This document shows, piece after piece, positions 1 to 7,401 of a stretch of DNA of 8,280 nucleotides (within the stretch, counting starts at the first letter, position 1; each line of letters starts with the position of its first letter). The position numbers and the translations under genes were made by a program. The stretch spans positions 1 through 8,280 of the forward strand of contig DIUI01000015.1 in assembly GCA_002428215.1 (NCBI GenBank), given 5' to 3'. Below the pieces are notes generated by a model. That model worked only from the letters and a program-made list of their open reading frames with translations. It did no database searches and was not told the DNA's origin. This DNA comes from Prolixibacteraceae bacterium UBA6162. Lineage in GTDB: Bacteria; Bacteroidota; Bacteroidia; Bacteroidales; Prolixibacteraceae.

Positions 1-783
1 GCAGGTTTTCCGGTATACCGGGGAAAGGGAGCTCAACTGCAAAGAGCCCTAATCAATTTCTTCCTTGACGAAGCACGGCAGCACGGCTACGAAGAGATTC
101 AACCTCCACTGATGGTTAATGAGGCTTCTGGATTTGGAACCGGACAATTGCCAGATAAAGAAGGCCAGATGTACCATGTAACTGCCGATAACCTATACCT
201 CATTCCTACCGCAGAAGTTCCGGTTACCAATATCTACCGCGATGTTATAGTGGAGGCAAATGAACTACCCATCAAAAACTGTGCTTACAGCTCATGCTTC
301 AGGCGCGAAGCCGGCTCATACGGAAAAGATGTTAGGGGTCTGAATCGCCTTCATCAATTTGATAAGGTTGAGATAGTTCAGATTGCCCATCCGGAAAAGT
401 CATATGCTATTCTCGAAGAGATGGTGCTGTATGTTGAATCTCTTATTCAGAAACTGGACCTGCCATACAGGATTCTCCGCTTGTGTGGAGGAGACATGGG
501 TTTTACTTCGGCCATGACTTACGACTTTGAAGTTTGGTCGGCAGCTCAGCAAATGTGGCTGGAAGTTAGTTCTGTTTCTAATTTTGAATCTTTCCAATCA
601 AACCGGCTAAAACTGCGGTACCGAGATGAGGCCACAAAAAAACCAATTCTTGCGCATACCCTGAATGGAAGCGCTTTGGCTTTGCCCCGCATTGTGGCTG
701 CGTTACTCGAAAACAATCAAACAGCCGAAGGTGTTAACATACCCCCTGCCCTGGCAAGATGGTGTGGGTTCGACTCGATATAA
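1..783 (+). CDS. serS: Seryl-tRNA synthetase, C-terminal catalytic part (5' end outside window)
   Basis: This enzyme charges tRNA(Ser), and tRNA(Sec) where present, with serine in the cytoplasm through a seryl-adenylate. The frame is open from base 1, so the gene is cut by the window edge; 260 codons remain of a family usually about 420-430 residues long. The missing part is the N-terminal coiled-coil tRNA-binding arm and the start of the core. The class II aminoacyl-tRNA synthetase core is clear. The motif 1 region ends at QPPLMVNE (residues 34-41 of the fragment). The serine-binding TAEVP is at 70-74. Motif 2 runs from FRREAGSYGKD (from 100) to HQFDKVE (118-124). Motif 3 is NGSALALPR (222-230), with its class-defining arginine. 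The stop is TAA at 781-783. The gene converges on the DUF1080 gene with 27 nt between them, and I see no clear terminator hairpin there. Identification is secure. Confidence 0.97.
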   Translation, partial: AGFPVYRGKGAQLQRALINFFLDEARQHGYEEIQPPLMVNEASGFGTGQLPDKEGQMYHVTADNLYLIPTAEVPVTNIYRDVIVEANELPIKNCAYSSCFRREAGSYGKDVRGLNRLHQFDKVEIVQIAHPEKSYAILEEMVLYVESLIQKLDLPYRILRLCGGDMGFTSAMTYDFEVWSAAQQMWLEVSSVSNFESFQSNRLKLRYRDEATKKPILAHTLNGSALALPRIVAALLENNQTAEGVNIPPALARWCGFDSI

Positions 784-810
784 AGCTCTTTTTCGGCGCG
801 ATATTACAAT

Positions 811-1416
811 TTAAATCTCATGGAGAATCAGGTTCCTCCAGGCAACTTTTATACCACCACCATCGTGGATTTGCAGAGCAATGTGGCCCTTTCCTGCGCC
901 AATCTTTTCGTCAGTAATATCAACCATTTCAACTCCGTTTAACCACGTGGTAACCTTGTCGCCTTCAGCACGGATTCTCATCACGTTCCATTCACCCATC
1001 CGCAGAATGCTCTCTTTCTCATCGGGGATCTGAACCAGCCAGCCCCTGCCATAAGACTCATAAATACCACCGGTATCGCGATTGGGTGGAGCAACTTCTA
1101 CTTGCCAGCCACTCACCCTTGTGCCGTCAACAGTGGACCTGAAGAAAACCCCGCTGTTGCCATTCGCCTCCTGTTTAAATTCTACTGTAAGATCAAAATT
1201 GTAAAACTCCTTTTCGGTCGAAAGATATCCATATCCCTTGTCAGGCCCACTCTCACATACCAATAGACCATTCTCGACATACCACTTTTCTGTGCCGTGT
1301 GTAACCCATCCCTTCAGGTTTTTTCCATTAAACAATTTTACGGCCTTCGGTTTCTTTGCAAAAAGAGGTGTGGCCAAAAAGCTCACCGCAAAAAAGAGAA
1401 TCATTAACTTCTTCAT
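811..1416 (-). CDS. Exported 3-keto-disaccharide hydrolase (DUF1080) domain protein
   Basis: This 201-residue protein has a Sec signal peptide: MKK, a hydrophobic stretch at about 4-18, then PLFA with probable cleavage after A20. No lipobox cysteine is present, so a soluble periplasmic or secreted protein is expected. The rest is one DUF1080 domain (Pfam PF06439, concanavalin-like fold). Visible family signatures are LFNGKNLKGW (28-37), NSGVFFRS (87-94), GWQVEV (103-108) with TGGIY (115-119), GEWNVMRI (141-148), WLNGVEMVDITD (158-169) and the C-terminal HIALQIHDGGGIKVAWRN (178-195). Characterised relatives act on 3-keto sugars or glycosides in carbohydrate breakdown. The substrate here cannot be read from sequence, and no oxidoreductase or SusCD partner is next to it. 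It lies 214 nt after rodA and has its own likely -7 box, so it is probably transcribed separately. The ATG has no good Shine-Dalgarno, which is common in Bacteroidota. The family is sure; the exact function is not. Confidence 0.9.
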   Translation of the reverse strand: MKKLMILFFAVSFLATPLFAKKPKAVKLFNGKNLKGWVTHGTEKWYVENGLLVCESGPDKGYGYLSTEKEFYNFDLTVEFKQEANGNSGVFFRSTVDGTRVSGWQVEVAPPNRDTGGIYESYGRGWLVQIPDEKESILRMGEWNVMRIRAEGDKVTTWLNGVEMVDITDEKIGAGKGHIALQIHDGGGIKVAWRNLILHEI

Positions 1417-1432
1417 AGCTATATTTTTAGTT

Positions 1433-1440
1433 CAAATTTA
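1433..1440 (-). promoter_or_regulatory. Candidate Bacteroidota -7 promoter box for the DUF1080 gene
   Basis: On the minus strand this octamer reads TAAATTTG, an exact match to the TAnnTTTG consensus of Bacteroidota housekeeping promoters. It ends 16 nt before the ATG at 1416, which would give a very short 5' untranslated leader. I see no TTTG-type -33 element at the usual spacing, so support rests on the -7 box and its position only. Confidence 0.4.
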
Positions 1441-1605
1441 GTTGTCACTCTTCGTGTAGTTGATGGCTCAATGCAGGTGGATAGAACCCTTTCCGGTTGG
1501 CATAAACTTGCTATCCCCCACCAAAGAGGTGTATGCGCTTTCAAATATCTGAATTAGTTTTGTAAAAGAGGGCTCTGAATGCAAAGATCTTCGACCTTAT
1601 CAAAC

Positions 1606-1632
1606 TAAAAAGGCATCTTCTGCATAAGCCTT
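1606..1632 (-). terminator. Weak candidate terminator after rodA
   Basis: On the minus strand, overlapping the rodA stop codon, AAGGC (1632-1628) pairs with GCCTT (1614-1610) across a 13-nt loop. The 3' arm runs straight into a short T tract (GCCTTTTTAG). The stem is only 5 bp and the loop is large, so this is a plausible but weak intrinsic terminator for the mre operon. No better hairpin is visible in 1417-1630. Confidence 0.25.
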
Positions 1633-3058
1633 AAAGAAGTTTGTCGAGACGGCTTGCATCAAGTCGCAGGAAGACAAAAAGCAATACGGTGAATGCCCAC
1701 AGCGAGGAGCCACCGTAACTAAAAAATGGCAAGGGTATTCCAATAACTGGTACAAGCCCGATGGTCATTCCAATATTGATGGCAAAATGAGCAAAAAGCA
1801 CAGAAACAACGCCATACCCATAAATCCTCGAAAAAGCGGATCTTTGTCGTTCGGCCAACAATATTAGCCTCCAAAAAAGGATTAGAAACATGGCAACAAC
1901 AAGTGTTGACCCAACAAATCCCCACTCCTCGCCAACGGTACAGAAAATAAAGTCGGTACTCTGTTCAGGCACAAAGTTGTATTTGGTTTGAGTACCATTT
2001 AAAAACCCCTTCCCGGCAAACCCACCCGATCCAATGGCTATTTTACTTTGATTAACGTTCCAGCCACTGCCACGCGGATCGGATTGTAATCCAAGGAGTT
2101 CATTGATACGGTTTTGATGGTGTGGTTTTAGTAAATTTTCAAAGGCATAATCTACTGAATAGGTAAACAAAACCGATGCAAAGAAGATATTGATAATAAA
2201 TAGGGTACGCTTGATCCTTTTGCCAACAATATACCCCATAAAACCCAGCATACTTAGAGAAGTTCCGGCCACTAAAATATACTCCAGGGGATAATCGAGG
2301 TCAAGTAAAAACTGTATGGCATACAAAATAAAAGTAATGGATGCCCCCACCAGAAGAGCAATACCGGCCGGCCGGAACCGCTGATGAATTATGACGTAGG
2401 CAACAATACTGCCAATGAAAAGCAATCCGACCAAAAATGAATTTTGGGTAAGCATCGCCAGCATGAAAAGAATAAGGATTAGGAAACCAAAAAACAGCAC
2501 CGTGCCCGACATGCCTTCGCGGTAAAGGACAATAAAAAAGATAAAGAAGACCACTGCCGATCCCGGGTCTGGCTGAAGCATAATTAAAACAACAGGAAGC
2601 CCTATTATTAGGGCTATTAAGGCAAAGGATTTAACCGAATAAAATTTGTAATTGTGCTCACTCATTAATCTTGCGAGTCCGATGGCCGTAGCAAATTTGG
2701 CAAACTCGGAAGGCTGCAATCGTAAATCGCCGGCTATTACAAACCAAGATTTCGAACCATTAATCTCTACGCCTACCAATAGAACCAACACAAGTGATAG
2801 GGCAACCAAACCATATATCGGGTAGGAAAAGAAGAGATAAAAATTGGTGTCAATCAACAAAATAATCACGCCGATAATAAGGGCTGCACCAATCCAAATC
2901 AATTGTTTGCCATAGCGTTGCGTAACATCAAAAATGCTCTTATGCTCTTCATTGTACAGAGCAGCATAGATGTTTATCCACCCCAAAAGCATGAGGCCAA
3001 CAAACAGCAGGACGATCCACCAATCGATATTTGCCCATAAATTATTCCTCTGTGCCAT
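1631..3058 (-). CDS. rodA: RodA, SEDS peptidoglycan glycosyltransferase of the elongasome
   Basis: RodA is the inner-membrane glycan polymerase that uses lipid II and partners with PBP2 during lateral wall growth. SEDS hallmarks are clear: NGSKSWF (100-106), LQPSEFAK (114-121), LQPDPGSAVVF (161-171), the large external loop with SDPRGSGWN (326-334), QSKIAIGSGG (337-346), PEQSTDFIF (364-372) and GEEWGF (376-381), and the terminal VPVIGIPLPFFSYGGSS (436-452). D327 aligns by eye with the essential loop aspartate of characterised RodA proteins. At 475 residues it is about 100 longer than E. coli RodA. The surplus lies at about 186-306, which reads as five hydrophobic segments where the canonical protein has one. 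The ATG start overlaps the end of mrdA by 17 nt in another frame, suggesting translational coupling. It is the last gene of the operon. The paralogue FtsW is less likely because the gene is coupled to mrdA and mreBCD. Confidence 0.96.
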   Translation of the reverse strand: MAQRNNLWANIDWWIVLLFVGLMLLGWINIYAALYNEEHKSIFDVTQRYGKQLIWIGAALIIGVIILLIDTNFYLFFSYPIYGLVALSLVLVLLVGVEINGSKSWFVIAGDLRLQPSEFAKFATAIGLARLMSEHNYKFYSVKSFALIALIIGLPVVLIMLQPDPGSAVVFFIFFIVLYREGMSGTVLFFGFLILILFMLAMLTQNSFLVGLLFIGSIVAYVIIHQRFRPAGIALLVGASITFILYAIQFLLDLDYPLEYILVAGTSLSMLGFMGYIVGKRIKRTLFIINIFFASVLFTYSVDYAFENLLKPHHQNRINELLGLQSDPRGSGWNVNQSKIAIGSGGFAGKGFLNGTQTKYNFVPEQSTDFIFCTVGEEWGFVGSTLVVAMFLILFWRLILLAERQRSAFSRIYGYGVVSVLFAHFAINIGMTIGLVPVIGIPLPFFSYGGSSLWAFTVLLFVFLRLDASRLDKLL

Positions 3059-4883
3059 CGATACGGACGATTTTTAGGTCATTCATCAAATTGGCATTCA
3101 ACATATTCTCTTCCATCCATTTACGTCCTTCAGAGATTTCGCCATTCAGGTATTTCTCAATGATAAGACTGGCGATGGGTGCAGCATAAGTCGACCCCCA
3201 AATACCAGCTTCAATATAGACCGAAATAGCTATTTTGGGATTATCTTTGGGAGCAAAGGCCATAAATACAGAATGGTCGGCGCCATGTGGATTCTGGGCA
3301 GTACCAGTTTTTCCGCAAATTGAAATCCCGGGAACCCTCGATCTGGCTCCGGTGCCAGAAACCATAACTTGTTCCATGCCTTCAATTACGTCGTCGAAAT
3401 GATGTTGATCAATTCCCGATTCGACCGGAGTTCTAAACCTGGGGTCGATGGCTCCATTCTCGATCTGTCTGACAATATGCGGAATATAATAGTGCCCCCG
3501 GTTGGCAAGCATTGCCGCATGATTGGCAAGCTGCAAAGGGGTAACCCCAAGTTCTCCCTGACCAATCGAAAGGGACACTATTGGCAAAGCACGCCATCTG
3601 GCTCCCCGAAATACGGCTTGTTCATAGTAGGCCGAAGTGGGAACCAATCCCCCTAACTCGTGGGCAAAATCGGTATTCAAAGTTTGTCCAATTCCCATTC
3701 TAAGCAAATGGTTTCGCCAGGCATCGTAGGCTTCTCTTACCCCGGAATAGTGCCTGTTCTCGAGTATCGCCCTAAAAACATATACGTAATAGGCATTACA
3801 TGACCTTGAAATAGAAGGAATCAGGGTAAATGACTCACTGTGATGACAAGCCAGTCTGAAGCTGCCAGACTGGTATCCATGGTTACACCTGAACTGAGTT
3901 TGTGGGGTAATCACTCCCTCCTGGAGAGCTATTAATGCGTTGGCCATTTTAAAAGTCGACCCAGGTGGGTATTGAGCCATTAGGGCCCTGTCATACAGAG
4001 GCTTGACCGGATTTTCAAGCAACTCAAGGTAATTCCTGCCACGGGCACGTCCCACCAGTAAACCGGGATCGTATGCCGGTGAATTGGCCATTACCAAAAC
4101 TTCGCCGGTAGCAGGTTCAATGGCAACAATGCTTCCCCTTTTGTTGCGCAGAAGTTGCTCGGCATACATTTGCAGCTGAAGGTCGAGGCTGGAAGTTAAA
4201 TTGCTGCCGATTACAGCGGTGGTATCTGCCTCTCCATTGAGGTAGCTACCCTGAATACGGTTATGCACATCAACCATATAATATTTTGCTCCTTTTTGTC
4301 CGCGTAAAACATGCTCGTAGGTTTTTTCGATTCCGCTGATTCCGATATAGTCGCCCGACTGATAATAGGGATTTTCATCAATATGATTCTGCGAAACTTC
4401 TCCTACATACCCCAGCACATGAGCAGCCAATGGATGGGCATACTCGCGGAGGGTTCGAGACTGAAAGAAGAAACCCCGTACTTTGTATAGTTGCTCCTGT
4501 ATCACAGCATACTGCTCCGGCGAGATCTGTTTCACCAATAAGGATGGCCTGAATAATGAGTATTGCCTCGCGTCTTTGAGTCGCTTCCGAAATTCATCGA
4601 CCGAAATGTCGAGCATTGCCGAAAAACTAACAGTATCGAATGGAGTAACCTCTCTGGGGATTACCATAAGGTCGTAGGCAGCTTTGTTGTAGACCAGTAA
4701 CTCACCGTTTCTGTCGTAAATGAGGCCACGTGCCGAATATTGCACCACCTTGCGCAAAACATTACTGGTGGCATACTCCTGATAGGAGGTATCTACTACC
4801 TGCAGATAGAAAAGCCGCAGAATGAACAACATGCCGGTTGCAAAGAAGATGGCTATAACAAGATATTTTCTATTGGACGACAT
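3042..4883 (-). CDS. mrdA: Penicillin-binding protein 2, elongasome transpeptidase
   Basis: This class B penicillin-binding protein cross-links the peptidoglycan made by its partner RodA. It is 613 residues, near the family norm (about 630 in E. coli). A single N-terminal membrane anchor lies at about 7-29, with the bulk in the periplasm. The non-catalytic pedestal follows, including ARGLIYDRNGELL (51-63). The transpeptidase domain carries all three active-site motifs: S309-T-F-K312 with the acylated serine S309 in PPGSTFK, S361-C-N363, and K525-T-G527 in CGKTGTAQNP. SIGQGELGVTPLQLANH (439-455) is also typical of PBP2. A Cys/His cluster (C333, H335, C346, H347, H348) precedes the SxN motif. 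The start ATG lies 14 nt after the mreD stop and the end overlaps rodA by 17 nt. That context, with mreBCD and RodA, separates it from the division paralogue FtsI (PBP3). No motif is lost and no frameshift is seen. Confidence 0.97.
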   Translation of the reverse strand: MSSNRKYLVIAIFFATGMLFILRLFYLQVVDTSYQEYATSNVLRKVVQYSARGLIYDRNGELLVYNKAAYDLMVIPREVTPFDTVSFSAMLDISVDEFRKRLKDARQYSLFRPSLLVKQISPEQYAVIQEQLYKVRGFFFQSRTLREYAHPLAAHVLGYVGEVSQNHIDENPYYQSGDYIGISGIEKTYEHVLRGQKGAKYYMVDVHNRIQGSYLNGEADTTAVIGSNLTSSLDLQLQMYAEQLLRNKRGSIVAIEPATGEVLVMANSPAYDPGLLVGRARGRNYLELLENPVKPLYDRALMAQYPPGSTFKMANALIALQEGVITPQTQFRCNHGYQSGSFRLACHHSESFTLIPSISRSCNAYYVYVFRAILENRHYSGVREAYDAWRNHLLRMGIGQTLNTDFAHELGGLVPTSAYYEQAVFRGARWRALPIVSLSIGQGELGVTPLQLANHAAMLANRGHYYIPHIVRQIENGAIDPRFRTPVESGIDQHHFDDVIEGMEQVMVSGTGARSRVPGISICGKTGTAQNPHGADHSVFMAFAPKDNPKIAISVYIEAGIWGSTYAAPIASLIIEKYLNGEISEGRKWMEENMLNANLMNDLKIVRIDGTEE

Positions 4884-4897
4884 GTGCTTACAACCAT

Positions 4898-5398
4898 TTA
4901 TTTCTTAAAGAAAAGATATTGACTTAAAACAATAAAGAAAAGGGTAAAAAAAGCACTGACAACAACCCGAAGCAGCGTAATATGAAGATGGGTTAAAGTG
5001 AATACCTCAATCAGAAACAGAAAAGTGTGATGCACCAAAACCAGTGCGGAGGAATAAGTGAGAAACCAACGAAAACCAGTCTGGTGAAGACCAGGAAAAT
5101 CGTCTATATCGGTATAAGGCATCAAACGGTTAACCACCGGAGTGCGCACAAAACCTGTTAACACCGAGGCTGAAGCATGCATCCCTGGAGTATTGGCAAA
5201 AACATCCATAATAAAACCAAGTACAAAACTCAAAACCAAAACAAGGTATCTGGGAAGCGACAATGGCAAAAGTAATATGAACAATATGTATACATAAGGA
5301 TGCAAGAATCCACTGATGTCTACCTGGTTAAATATCAGCACTTGTGCCAGAATAACCAACATGAACATAAAGGAATATTTAATCCAGATCTGTACCAT
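4898..5398 (-). CDS. mreD: MreD, rod-shape-determining membrane protein
   Basis: MreD is a small inner-membrane component of the elongasome that works with MreC to connect MreB to the RodA-PBP2 synthase. I chose the ATG at 5398, giving 166 residues. The longer open frame to 5416 would need a TTG start inside mreC, whereas the ATG has purine-rich GGGGAAGA immediately before it. Hydrophobic segments lie at about 8-24, 34-48, 50-69, 111-131 and 143-164, with the family signature GFIMDVFANTPGMHAS around 61-76 (D65, G72, H74). Sequence conservation in MreD is low in general, so the call leans on hydropathy, this motif and position between mreC and mrdA. Its start overlaps the mreC end by 20 nt, and 14 nt separate it from mrdA. 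Confidence 0.9.
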   Translation of the reverse strand: MVQIWIKYSFMFMLVILAQVLIFNQVDISGFLHPYVYILFILLLPLSLPRYLVLVLSFVLGFIMDVFANTPGMHASASVLTGFVRTPVVNRLMPYTDIDDFPGLHQTGFRWFLTYSSALVLVHHTFLFLIEVFTLTHLHITLLRVVVSAFFTLFFIVLSQYLFFKK

Positions 5399-6227
5399 TC
5401 TTCCCCAGACTTTCAATTAATTTTATTTCATCACGATCCAAATTGTCAACAACATCGACCCACACAAGCGATTTAAAGTCGACCGATAACCTAACCTTTA
5501 TCGAATAGAAATTATCCCCGCCTTCTCTCGAGAAATCGTCGACAAATCCCAGCATTATGCCTTCGGGGAAGATGGTTGAAAATCCACTGGTAGTTATAGA
5601 ATCCCCCACCAGCAGGTCGACGTGAAACGGGATCTCCGTCAGACGTGCATATCGATAGTCAGCACCATCCCACGAAAGCGATCCAAAATAGTTATTTCGT
5701 AGCAGTCGAGCCGAAATATTCCAACGAGGATTTAACAGCGAAATAACAGTTGCATACGACTCTGACACAAATGCAACCACACCAACGGCCCCACCGGCTG
5801 CAATTACCCCCATATCGGGACGAATTCCATCCTTTCTTCCTTTATCGATGGTAATATAATTGTATTGCCGGGTAACTGAATTATTAATAACTCTGGCCGA
5901 CTGAAATGTATAAGGCGAAGGGGTTTCGATTTCCGCAGGCAACGGAAGGTTTTTGCTGACAGCCGAATCAGGCAAAACATTGTGCAACAAAAGCCTCAGT
6001 CGGGCATTTTCGTTTGCAAGCTGCCGGTTGCTTGAGGCCAGATTAAAATAATTCATTACTCCTGAGTAGTACTCATATACATTACCGCTGAGATGGTTGG
6101 AAGAAGTCATAAATACAGAACGTTGAAAATCATTCCGACTAAAAACCAGCACAAGCGAAACGATTTCAAGCGCGACAAACACCAATACAACATGATGCCG
6201 ATACAAATACCGCAAGAGATTCCACAT
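5379..6227 (-). CDS. mreC: MreC, rod-shape-determining periplasmic scaffold
   Basis: MreC is a bitopic protein whose periplasmic domain binds PBP2 and stimulates wall elongation. It has 282 residues, normal for the family. One membrane helix lies at about 12-29 after a short basic cytoplasmic tail (RYLYRHH). A coiled-coil dimerisation stretch follows at about 50-83, including NRQLANENARLRLLLHN. Then comes the two-part beta domain with the typical IDKGRKDGIRPDMGVIAAGG (127-146), GGAVGVV (145-151) and GDSITTSGFSTIFPEGI (208-224). The ATG lacks a Shine-Dalgarno; the bases just upstream are pyrimidine-rich. It is preceded by a 151-nt gap after mreB, the largest within the operon, which holds a stem-loop. 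The 3' end overlaps mreD by 20 nt. Confidence 0.95.
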   Translation of the reverse strand: MWNLLRYLYRHHVVLVFVALEIVSLVLVFSRNDFQRSVFMTSSNHLSGNVYEYYSGVMNYFNLASSNRQLANENARLRLLLHNVLPDSAVSKNLPLPAEIETPSPYTFQSARVINNSVTRQYNYITIDKGRKDGIRPDMGVIAAGGAVGVVAFVSESYATVISLLNPRWNISARLLRNNYFGSLSWDGADYRYARLTEIPFHVDLLVGDSITTSGFSTIFPEGIMLGFVDDFSREGGDNFYSIKVRLSVDFKSLVWVDVVDNLDRDEIKLIESLGKNGTDLD

Positions 6228-6237
6228 AGGAAAATGG

Positions 6238-6273
6238 TTAGACCCTTAACGAAACAGCTTACAAGGGAACTAA
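6238..6273 (-). promoter_or_regulatory. Stem-loop upstream of mreC in the mreB-mreC gap
   Basis: On the minus strand TTAG (6273-6270) pairs with CTAA (6241-6238) and CCCTT (6267-6263) pairs with AAGGG (6247-6243). Together they make about 9 bp with a small asymmetric internal loop (2 nt against 1) and a 15-nt apical loop. It ends 10 nt before the mreC start codon and has no T tract after it, so it does not look like an intrinsic terminator. An RNA processing or stability element, or a control of mreC translation, is possible. Function is unproven. Confidence 0.3.
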
Positions 6274-6378
6274 AATACAATTAATTCGAATGCCTGCATA
6301 CCATAAGTCTTCCAGAGACAATACAAGACCTTTCATTCGCCGGATATGCAAGTTGGGTAATCGCCCAAAAAATAAGGT

Positions 6379-7401
6379 CTAACGAATCAGGAAGGAGAAC
6401 TTATCGACATTCTTGAGGGCTACTCCGGTTCCTCTTACCACCGCCCGCATGGGGTCGTCGGCAATCTGAAACGGTATCCCAAGTTTATCGCTAAGGCGCT
6501 TGTCAAGTCCCCTCAAAAGAGCACCTCCGCCAGCCAGCCAAATCCCGTTTTTAACAATATCGGCATAAAGTTCAGGTGGAGTCTGTTCTAGCGCACTTAA
6601 GATGGCCAAATCAATTTTTGACAACGATTTTTCAAGTGAGTGGGCTATCTCCTTGTATGAAACAGGAACCTCCAAGGGCAGAGAGGTCATCTGATTAGGA
6701 CCCTGAACAACAAAATCTTTGGGTGGATTTTCGAGATGCGTCAATGCTGAACCCACCTGAATTTTAATCTCTTCGGCCGTCCTTTCTCCGATTTTAATGT
6801 TGTGATTGTGCCGCATGTACTCCATAATGTCGGCGGTTAAATCATCTCCAGCAATTCTAATAGACTTATTGGTTACGATTCCTCCCAGCGAAATAACCGC
6901 GATCTCAGTCGTTCCACCCCCAATGTCAACCACCATATTGCCTTCGGGAGCTTCAACGTCGAGACCTATACCAATAGCTGCTGCCAAAGGTTCATAAATC
7001 ATATATACCTCTCGTCCGCCAGCATGTTCAGAAGAGTCGCGAACGGCCCTTATCTCAACTTCAGTGCTACCGGAAGGAATGCAGATCACCATTTTAAGTG
7101 AAGGTGTAAAAAACCGACTTTTGGGATTAATCATTTTAATCATTCCCCTGATCATTTGCTCAGCCGCATTAAAATCTGCAATTACCCCATCCCGAAGAGG
7201 ACGTATGGTAACCAGATTTGCATGTGTTTTGCCTTGCATTTGCCTGGCTCGTTCACCAATTGCTACCAGTTTTTCGGTTTTAAGATCGATGGCAACAATG
7301 GAAGGTTCATCCACTACAATTTTATCGTTGTGAATAATTATGGTATTGGCAGTACCCAAGTCAATCGCAATCTCTTGCGTAAAAAACGAAAACAATCCCA
7401 T
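6379..7401 (-). CDS. mreB: MreB, actin-like cell-shape protein
   Basis: MreB is a cytoplasmic ATP-binding actin homologue that polymerises under the inner membrane and positions the wall-elongation machinery. At 340 residues it has the usual length. The N terminus (MGLFSFFTQE) is short, amphipathic and hydrophobic, as expected for membrane attachment. The actin-fold nucleotide motifs are present: phosphate-1 IDLGTANT (13-20), LRDGVIADF (69-77), phosphate-2 DIGGGTTEIAVISLGG (159-174) and the adenosine motif WLAGGGALLRGLD (288-300). E137 in IYEPLAAAIG is the likely catalytic glutamate. The stop is TAG. The start ATG lies 21 nt after the purH stop with no promoter-like box in between, so co-transcription with purH is likely. 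The gene is intact and typical; Mbl-type paralogues cannot be excluded by sequence alone, but operon position supports mreB. Confidence 0.98.
   Translation of the reverse strand: MGLFSFFTQEIAIDLGTANTIIIHNDKIVVDEPSIVAIDLKTEKLVAIGERARQMQGKTHANLVTIRPLRDGVIADFNAAEQMIRGMIKMINPKSRFFTPSLKMVICIPSGSTEVEIRAVRDSSEHAGGREVYMIYEPLAAAIGIGLDVEAPEGNMVVDIGGGTTEIAVISLGGIVTNKSIRIAGDDLTADIMEYMRHNHNIKIGERTAEEIKIQVGSALTHLENPPKDFVVQGPNQMTSLPLEVPVSYKEIAHSLEKSLSKIDLAILSALEQTPPELYADIVKNGIWLAGGGALLRGLDKRLSDKLGIPFQIADDPMRAVVRGTGVALKNVDKFSFLIR

Noticed and set aside
784..810. Possible bidirectional terminator between the convergent serS and DUF1080 genes
   Set aside because: A short T run (CTCTTTTTCGG) is present, but I find no stem beside it; the GGCGCG stretch does not pair with anything useful nearby.
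1555..1562. Plus-strand TAGTTTTG matching the TAnnTTTG promoter box
   Set aside because: No plus-strand gene follows; it points into the 3' end of rodA. One match to a degenerate 8-mer in an AT-rich gap is expected by chance.
1719..1925. Cysteine-rich 68-residue minus-strand frame
   Set aside because: It lies entirely within rodA in another frame, over its most conserved region, and has no family resemblance. The cysteines come from reading the shifted frame.
6093..6284. Plus-strand 63-residue basic frame running from mreC into the mreB-mreC gap
   Set aside because: It is mostly antisense to the mreC 5' end, has no start signals, and its composition is what the antisense of a membrane-segment gene gives.
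6274..6300. Possible internal promoter for mreC (TATTTTAG, one mismatch to the -7 box)
   Set aside because: The box is imperfect and no TTTG -33 element lies at suitable spacing upstream.
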